From the NCBI RefSeq assembly GCF_022376445.1, contig NW_025955655.1:1-16037 (forward strand): 16,037 nucleotides of DNA. The letters run 5' to 3'. Position 1 is the first letter of the stretch. Each line of letters opens with the position of its first letter. Shown piece after piece: positions 9,462 through 16,037 of this stretch. The position numbers were made by a program, and so were the translations under genes. This stretch comes from Fomitopsis serialis (taxonomy: Eukaryota; Basidiomycota; Agaricomycetes; Polyporales; Fomitopsidaceae). The notes under the pieces were generated by a model that was not told where the DNA came from, searched no databases, and saw only the letters and a program-made list of their open reading frames with translations.

Positions 9462-11865
9462 ATGCAACAGTCCCGTCCCTCTACTCCCACCAAAAATGGG
9501 CCCTCCCTGCTTCCTCGTCTCGTCGGGTCCAGCCCGACGTTCGCGCGTTCGAAGTCTGGCGTCCGCGCCGGCTCCCCCATCCTCCCCTCAGCACCGCACC
9601 TCTCGCCTCAGCCTCTGGCAACCCCTGGGTCTCTCCGAGGGCGATCTCGCCTGTCGAACGCACCGGTCTTACCTACGCCGCCATGGTGGCAACGAAGCGC
9701 TCCTCGACTACGCCTCCGCCTAAGTCGACCTCCGAGCCCAAGACCGAAGCCGCCTCCGACCCCCAAACCGAGGCGGCGCCCGCCAAAGCCCTCGCCGAAC
9801 ACGCCGAAGTCCCTACCGTCAACGGAGAGCCCGCGAAGGCCGAGCAGGACACCGGTCTAGGGGATAGAGATGCGACGGTGACCGTTAAAAGTAAGCCGCA
9901 TCAGTCCTCCAGGATTCATCCCCTGACCTCTACTCAAAGTAGAAGAGGAAGAGGTGAACCTCACCAGCGGACGCACCCGTTCAGAGAAGAAGGCCGCGGC
10001 ATCCAAGATAAAGAATAAAAAGCAGCGCGCGAAAAAGAGTGCTAAAGCGGCCGGCAAGATGCCGATGAATGTTGGCGTAGGTCTGCCTACTCCTGCTGAC
10101 GCTCCGACCCCTCGCAGCCCCATCCAGCAGGTCGATCAGCGACGTAAGGAAGAGACGTAGGGTGTCGACTGATGTGGACGGAGAATGCCCCGTCGATGGC
10201 GCTGTCCTGCGCGTGCAAGACGCCCCTCCAACGCTGCCACGCACACCCACCTCGGAGCAACCTGAGGTCATCTCGCTGCTCTCGTCCCCTAGCAGCACTG
10301 GCGACCCTCCTGCCGTCACGACGTCGGACATGGAGGCCGACGACTTCGTCATGCGGGAACCTGACGAGTACGAACTCTCGACGGACACCATCCGTATGTT
10401 CTACGGCCTAAGTCCACAATTCACTGCTGACGAATACCGACCACGCCCCGTCGTCGTAATCCCTGCGCACCTGATAACAGACAACCCCCGAACGCACCCG
10501 CCTTATGCGTGGAACGCCCCCGGCGGTTCGTCCCGCGTTCGCGAGTACCTCGCCGAGCAACACATACGCGAAGACAGCCCATACGTGCTGGCGGTGGCGG
10601 AGCAGGTCGAAGGCAACATCGAAGACCTATACGCCTCAGCATCACCTCCCCGCGCCTCTGAACGGAGGCCCCTACCCTCGACGTCATCGAGCCTGCCCAT
10701 GCACAAGCTGCAGGACCATCTTCACGTTCCGTACGAGAGTTAGGCATCCGAATGGGAGATCCTCAGACTCCTTCCATGTACGTCGCAATGCTACAAGGCG
10801 CCTTCCGTAGCTCACCTCGCATCACTGGCGATGACAGGAGCAGCGCAGAACGTCTCTCTTTCAGGCGTCCCGCCTCACCGAACGTCAGCACCAACCGTTC
10901 AATGCCCCAGCGGTCGCCACCCAGCTTGCTTCATCCGCACCCTGTCCACTACGCCCCCGGGCCATTCCCCATCTTTCGTGACGATCCAATCGCTCCCCCG
11001 CGGCCATCTGGACCGATCGCCCCCATCGCTCGCCCTCACGTCGCTGGCCCAATCGCTCCCCTCGCTCCCTCGCATAGTACCGCTCTGCAGGCGATGACCC
11101 GTACTCCTCCCGAGGGCTGGCTCGCAATACAGTACGACGATCCCTACGCTCCGTACGGCAACGTCCAGGCAGAACAACTCGGTCTCTGGACCACGGCCAA
11201 GGACCCGTGCGTGCTAATCCACTTCCCCGGGCTCTAGCGCGTGCGACAAGGGGAACTACGGCCGCCTATGTGCGGCAGCCGAGATCCTGAAGAACGAGTA
11301 CGACGCCCCTGACGCAACCATCACCCAGCCGATTGCGGCGAACCCTCAACCACGTCCTAACGCTGAACCACACTACTACCGCGTCGGCAATCTCACTATC
11401 GCTCAGCGCGATCGGATCCTGCGCAAACAATGGAGCTCCACGACGTACGGAACCTTCGGCGCCGTCCCGGCTCCGCACGATCCCCCTACGCTCGTCGCCA
11501 GCTTCCGCCACCCGGAGCGTCTGGGCGTAGTCACGGAGGACGGTATGGCGGCTGAATTCCGCAAAGGGTTCGAATCCGAGGAACTGTCCAGACGTACCGT
11601 CGTCTTCATCGAGTCGGACATCCGCGCAGACGGACGCTGGCGCCATCTGACGGTCGCTGAAGCCCACCGGCTCATCCTCGAGTCAATCCGCGTCCGCAAG
11701 ATCACCATTCGCGACGGACGCGAAGAAGAACTCATCGCGCTCCTCTACATCGAATCACCAACCGCAGACGCCGCCGAGTGGATCAACTTTCGTGACTGCG
11801 TCCGCTCGCATGTCTTCGGGGGTCCATACGCTGGCCCTCCTGAGGTGCTTAAGTCGTCCTTCTTT

Positions 11866-11907
11866 TGTATGTACTGCCATACGGTTGATCACCCAACCGC
11901 TGCATGC
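11866..11907 (+). other. CCHC zinc knuckle in ORF1
   Basis: The residues CMYCHTVDHPTAAC fit C-x2-C-x4-H-x4-C, the gag-type zinc knuckle that binds single-stranded nucleic acid. It is the only such motif I see in ORF1 and supports the gag-like call. All four ligands are intact. Confidence 0.9.
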
Positions 11908-12000
11908 ACGCTACCGGCTACCCCCGGCTGGCACGGCCCTTCTCTGGACGAAGTCCGCGCAGCTCTAGCCGACAACCGTCGAGGACAGGAAAACGGGCAG

Positions 12001-12075
12001 CGAGGACGCGGAGGCAGAGGTGGACGCGGAGGACGAGGAAATCGAGCTCGCGGCAACGGTAGTCGCGGGCGTCGC
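12001..12075 (+). other. RGG-rich tail of ORF1
   Basis: Directly after the zinc knuckle region the protein becomes almost wholly Arg and Gly (RGRGGRGGRGGRG, then RARGNGSRGRR). RGG boxes bind RNA and are often arginine-methylated in eukaryotes. The DNA here is correspondingly a GGA/CGC-rich imperfect repeat. Confidence 0.85.
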
Positions 12076-12105
12076 AACGGTGCTGGCCCCAGCCAGCATG
12101 CCTAG

Positions 12106-12397
12106 TTAGCTTTCCTCGTCGCATATCATCATCGCCTCGTAATCTCATGTACAATCTTATACTGAATGAATCGCTTTCGTTGCGTACGACACATGATCTC
12201 GATCGGGCCGCGAATCGACTTCTCGCACCTCAACTAACTTTCTCCATCCCTATGCGCAGACGCTCCGAGTGCCCACACTTACTGACTGCTTCATGCAGGA
12301 CAGGAAAGCCTCGGACACCTGACGCATTTTTCCAACAGCAAACGGGCACTATATAGACTTGTCCGGGTTGAGAAACCAAGCAACTCAACTGAGTTGC
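12106..12397 (+). other. Spacer between LINE ORF1 and ORF2
   Basis: This 292-nt spacer has no ORF of note. It contains a TATATAG stretch near 12350. Stops occur in the ORF2 frame near 12320, so ORF2 is not a simple read-through of ORF1; it would need reinitiation or an internal transcript. No stop-start overlap of ORF1 and ORF2 is present. Confidence 0.6.
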
Positions 12398-12730
12398 ATG
12401 TCTCCTGAAGGAACCAGGAGTGTTCCTCACCCCTGGTGGATCGTTGTAGCCAGGACGTGTGAAGCAACGGCGAATACAAACGAAACAAACCCCCCCACGG
12501 ATGTACACTTGGCACCCGGCGTTCATCTCCTCCAACCGAGAGAGACCAGCGCGTCCCCCGTCCACGCCGATCTCGAGGATCGGATGGAGGAACTCGGTGA
12601 CGGGGCTGCTCCTGACACACCCCTCGACCTGCCTAGCCGAGATACGGGATCAGGAGATCGAACTCAGAGAGCGAAGCCCTCAACCCAGGCGAATGGTTCC
12701 GCCCGGAAACCGGGGCGCAGAACCAAAGCG

Positions 12731-13452
12731 AACATACATGTATGCTCCTTAAACATGAACGGTAGAAGCGGGGCTATAAACCCGCGTAATCAAAAATGGA
12801 ACGAAGTGAATCAAATCCTCCGAGAAGAGAAGATCGGGATACTCTGCCTGCAGGAAACACACCTGACTAAAGACGATGAAGACACGATCAACAGACTGTA
12901 TGGTCGACGAATCACCCTGAGAAACTCAAGCTCCGAGTCAGCGTCATCCACACAAGGCGTATCAATCATTCTCAATCGAGAAATCGTTGACGTAGATGGA
13001 ATACAATGGTCCGAAATCGTTCCCGGACGAGCAATGATCCTTCGAATGCACTGGCACGCAGATAAGTTCCTCACTATCATGAATGTATACGCTCCAAATC
13101 CACCACACGAAAACGCGGCCTTCTGGCGCCTCCTCCTGGAACTAGCAGAGAAAGGTCGGTACCAAAAACCGGATATCCTAGTCGGAGACTTCAACATAGT
13201 CGAAGAAGCAATCGATAGACAACCGGCTAAAGAAGACTCACCACAAGCCGTCCAGAACTTGCGAGACCTACTCCGCTTCGTGAACGTATTCGATGGGTGG
13301 CGCATGTCCGAACCATCAATGAAAAACTTCTCCTTCCACAACGCGGTAGCCTATCAAGGTCACGAATAGACCGCATCTACGCGACAAGCGAAATAATCAA
13401 CACATCGCACGACTGGTCAATTCGAACGACCGGAGTGGGCACTGACCATAGG
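12731..13452 (+). other. APE-type endonuclease domain of ORF2
   Basis: Motifs in order are SLNMNG (metal-binding Asn), LQETH with the catalytic Glu at 12854-12856, NVYAPN, GDFN with the catalytic Asp at 13187-13189 and Asn at 13193-13195, RIDRIY at 13363-13380, and TDHR at 13441-13452 in place of the usual SDH. Every key residue is present, although a frameshift falls between GDFN and RIDRIY. Confidence 0.92.
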
Positions 13453-14204
13453 ATGGTGAGCACGACTCTAAGCGCGAAAAGCTCTCCCTTCATTGGAAGA
13501 GGACGATGGACCCTTCCCCCTTACATCATGGAACAGACTGAGTTCCGGAACGAGGTGACAGCCCTCGGCAAACAGTCACTAATAGAAATGAGAACCCTGG
13601 CGCAGTCAGACACCAGAAACCCGGACTACACACCGCAGCACATCCACAACTCCTTTAAAACAAATCTCATCGACATAGCCAGAAACAGACTACGGGAAAT
13701 GATCCCAAAGTTGAACATAAACATAGAACGGCTCACAGATCATCTGGATCAAATAGGACACGCAGACGGACCACACGTCTCTGGGTCCCTGCAAAATGAC
13801 GCGGCAATCCTCCAGAACAGAATTCTGGAGTTGGAGAGAAAGAAGAGATCCTTCTCCAAGCTCACCACGACGGCCCGATACGTTATAAACTCGGAACGTG
13901 TAACAAAATACTGGTCAGCGATCAACCGTGACCGGAAACCGAGAGACATAATATACTCACTGCGCATCCCCACCTCGTTCCCTCCAACGTTCGAAACACG
14001 CTCTGATAAAATGGCTGAGCTGGCCAAAGAATATCATGACAGCGTTCAACAACTGAACCCACCAGGATATACTGAGACGGCCCAAGTGGATGCCACCACA
14101 TCCGTCCTTAGTTCGGCACAATCAAGTCTTGATCACGAAGATCGAGAACTTCTTTCTGCCAACGTTGATAAATCCGAAATAAAGGACGCCCTCAAACACT
14201 CACA

Positions 14205-15000
14205 GATGGGCCGCGCCGCAGGACTGGATGGAATACCGTACGAGTTCTGGAAAGCATTCATGTCAGGAGACTCAGAAGCCGGGGAATTCAATAGTCTGGA
14301 ATACCTTGAATATCTCTTCCAAGACGTCGAATCATACGGATTGATACCAAACAGCAGCTTCGCTGAGGGATGGCTATGCCCACTCTACAAGAAAGGCGAC
14401 CGAAGAGAGATCAGTAACTAAGGCCGATAACATTACTAAACACAGACTATAAAATATATACAAGGATACTCACCTCGCGTCTCGGCCAAGTAGCCCAAAA
14501 AGTCATACACATGGACCAAGCTGGCTTCGTACCCGGGCGCCATATAGAAGACCAAACGCAAACGTGTCGAGTTCTGATAGATTACGCAGAAGCCACTGAA
14601 GAGAATGGGGTCATAGTCGCCCTAGATCAAAAAAAGCTTACGATAAGATCGACCACACCTACCTATGGAAGACCCTAGAAGCCTTCAACATACCGAGACG
14701 TTTTATAAACAAAGTAAAAGCCCTGTACTCGAACGCACGCACCAAAGTGATAATAAACGGAGAATCAAGTTCTTTCTTCAGAGTCACTAGGGGAGTTCGA
14801 CAGGGAGACCCTCTCTCCTGTCTACTATTCGACATCGCAATTGAACCGCTAGCCAACGCCCTCAGACGCTCATCAATCAGAGGATTCACAATCCCGGGCG
14901 CCGCAGACAGACTTGTAACGAAGCTCTTCGCCGACGACACGTCAGCCTTCCTATCTGAGAACGATGACTGGACGGACCTGTGGAACATACTGTCAAAATG
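14205..15000 (+). other. Reverse transcriptase domain of ORF2
   Basis: RT blocks are visible in order: AAGLDGIPYEFW, LCPLYKKGDRREISN, RPITLLNTDYKIYTRIL, QAGFVPGRH, motif A VALDQ (Asp at 14625-14627), RGVRQGDPLSCLLFD (from 14789) and motif C LFADDT (14924-14941) with both catalytic aspartates. Thumb-like sequence follows (EPVRILGAWVGNGV). Two frameshifts fall inside the domain. Confidence 0.95.
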
Positions 15001-16037
15001 GTGCATGGCTTCACGTGCAAAATTTAACGACGGAAAGACGGAAGTCGTACCAGTCGGCTCAGAAACGTACCGACTCGCAGTCCTACAATCCCGCAAGCTT
15101 GACCCTAACAAACATGACTCATCCACAATCCCCTCGCATATTAGAATAGCTAAAGAGGGAGAACCCGTCCGAATTCTAGGCGCCTGGGTAGGAAATGGAG
15201 TCAACCAAGTCAGCGTCTGGGCGCCTGCCCTACAAAAAATCCGTACATTTCTAGACAGATGGGGACGATGTCGACCTTCCATGATAGGGAAAAGGCACAT
15301 CGTTCAAATGGGACCGGGAGGAATATCCCAATACCTGACGGTGGTCCAGGGTATGCCGAAATCAATAGAAATAGAGCTAACTAAGATAATCAGAACCTTC
15401 ATGTGGGGAAACGACAGTATCCCACCAATCAACCTCAACACACTGCACCTACCGATTAAACTAGGCGGCCTTGGCCTGCTTGATATAAAGGCGAGGAACG
15501 AAGCCATCAACCTGATGTGGGTCAAAAGGTACCTCAACCTCGAAAACGATCGACCGACCTGGGCATTCGCAATGGATGCCGTAATAAATTTACATGTAAC
15601 CAAAGACGCCGGGGCTATTCAACCGAAAGCCCAGCTGAACTCCTTCCTACAGAGTTGGAACGCTTCGCAAAGCGCAAATTCTGGCCTACCATCATACGTC
15701 AGGGAAATGTTATCTACAAGCAAGAAATATGGCGTTCACCTGGAAGCCCTCAAGATTGATGACTCTCTCAAACAGCTACTGCCGACGTGGTATCACATCG
15801 GAGCCACGAAAGCGCTACGCAGGCTCAACAATTCGTCGGTCAGCAAATGCCTGAGAGATAATCATGATGTCTGCCTCATATCCGACCTACTACGCTCCAC
15901 GCAATCAACCTGCGGTACCGACCCCCGGTCCACCCTGCTTTAGCCGGCTGGGGATGCGACACATGTCCATGCCCGGAATGCGAGACCATCCGAACTAAAG
16001 GGTGCAAACACCCAGAAAAGTGCCGCTTAGCCGCATT

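Larger units (their letters stand above)
9462..12105 (+). pseudogene. LINE ORF1, gag-like nucleic-acid-binding protein, frameshifted
   Basis: ORF1 should coat the element's RNA and help deliver it to the nucleus. The coding signal switches frame at least five times: near 9650-9720, 9925-9950, 10100-10160, 10660-10741 and 11217-11236. Pieces in order are: a Ser/Pro-rich start (MQQSRPSTPTKNG); an Ala/Glu/Lys-rich stretch; a lysine-rich stretch (EKKAAASKIKNKKQRAKK) that could be a nuclear-localisation or RNA-binding region; a variable acidic part; a Pro-rich part with PIAP repeats (about 10990-11080); a folded-looking domain (11240-11850); a CCHC knuckle; and an RGG tail ending at TAG 12103-12105. 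Total length is about 880 codons, long compared with Neurospora Tad ORF1 but in line with basidiomycete relatives as I remember them. The first frame is uncertain: another open frame starts at 9383. The 3' half is the most reliable part. Confidence 0.85.
9462..16037 (+). mobile_element. Tad1-like non-LTR (LINE) retrotransposon, degenerate, 3' end outside window
   Basis: Two ORFs in the classical LINE order are present: a gag-like ORF1 ending in a CCHC zinc knuckle (9462-12105), a 292-nt spacer, then ORF2 with an APE-type endonuclease followed by a reverse transcriptase (12398 to the edge). No LTRs, integrase or protease are seen. RT residues such as IVALDQ, RGVRQGDPLSCLLFD and LFADDT, plus the cysteine-rich tail, match fungal Tad1-clade elements known from basidiomycetes. 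The 5' boundary is not defined; 9462 is simply the first ATG of the preferred ORF1 frame. At least nine frameshifts make this copy non-autonomous as written. It would insert by target-primed reverse transcription if active. Confidence 0.95.
12398..16037 (+). pseudogene. LINE ORF2, APE endonuclease plus reverse transcriptase, frameshifted and cut by window edge
   Basis: ORF2 nicks target DNA and copies the element's RNA there. The first in-frame ATG is at 12398. Up to 13369 it encodes an N-terminal linker and an exonuclease-endonuclease-phosphatase domain. A shift near 13340-13362 moves to the frame running to 14421, holding the end of the endonuclease, a helical linker and RT block 1. A missing base at 14419-14420 turns the tyrosine of ISNYRP into a stop. 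A seven-A run at 14629-14635, where eight are needed, shifts frame again inside RT motif A. The last frame holds the RT palm and thumb and stops at 15941-15943, but another frame continues with cysteine-rich WGCDTCPCPEC to the edge. All four changes equal loss of one base. Catalytic residues are retained. RNase H, common downstream in Tad1 elements, would be outside the window. Confidence 0.95.

Noticed and set aside
9481..9802. Proline/arginine-rich alternative frames over the start of ORF1
   Set aside because: GC-rich DNA leaves all frames open here. The Ala/Glu/Lys-balanced frame is more protein-like, though the exact start remains uncertain.
11565..11577. Perfect tRNA B-box-like GGTTCGAATCC
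   Set aside because: It lies within ORF1 coding sequence (KGFESEE), with no A-box at the right distance and no acceptor or anticodon stems, so it is a chance match.
12811..13341. Minus-strand ORFs opposite ORF2 (12811-13341, 14659-15300, 15304-15603)
   Set aside because: Antisense shadows of the endonuclease and RT coding frames; no motifs of their own.
1..16037. CRISPR array, bacterial operon, phage or LTR retrotransposon
   Set aside because: No regular spaced repeats, no Shine-Dalgarno-led gene strings, no LTRs, integrase or protease; spliceosomal introns show the DNA is eukaryotic.

Overview
The window looks like nuclear DNA of a filamentous basidiomycete, most likely an Agaricomycete. 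The reasons are a protein-coding gene cut by at least 37 tiny introns (about 47-60 nt each, nearly all GT-AG), an ABCC-type transporter with the residue signatures of basidiomycete vacuolar/bile-type transporters, and a Tad1-like LINE retrotransposon of the kind common in polypore and mushroom genomes. This assignment rests on family knowledge and gene structure only; no database search was run.

Layout. Positions 1 to about 6585, minus strand: one large ABC transporter gene, read right to left. Five N-terminal membrane segments (TMD0-like), a first transmembrane domain with a long acidic low-complexity insert, a complete first nucleotide-binding domain, a second transmembrane domain and the first half of the second nucleotide-binding domain are visible. 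The 3' end of the gene lies beyond position 1. The spliced reading frame has no stop codon or frameshift that I can see, so it looks functional. Positions about 6586-9460: an intergenic tract with one low-confidence ORF (7773-8363, preceded by a TATA-like box), a clean nested inverted repeat at 7061-7119 and otherwise nothing recognisable.

Positions about 9460 to the right edge, plus strand: a non-LTR (LINE) retrotransposon. ORF1 is a gag-like RNA-binding protein with a proline-rich middle, a CCHC zinc knuckle and an RGG-rich tail. ORF2 is an APE-type endonuclease plus reverse transcriptase, with the beginning of a cysteine-rich C-terminal region. Both ORFs are broken by single-nucleotide-scale frameshifts (at least five in ORF1 and four in ORF2), yet the catalytic residues of both enzyme domains remain readable. 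The 3' end of the element, where Tad1-type elements often carry RNase H and a 3' UTR, is outside the window.

The transporter and the LINE are not functionally linked. The LINE is an insertion some 3 kb upstream of the transporter's 5' end, pointing away from it. I did not find a convincing previously undescribed system. The most notable points are the 7-nt and 13-nt micro-exons that carry invariant transporter residues, one GC-AG intron, one intron with no clean canonical solution, the one-directional frameshifts in LINE ORF2, and the nested inverted repeat.
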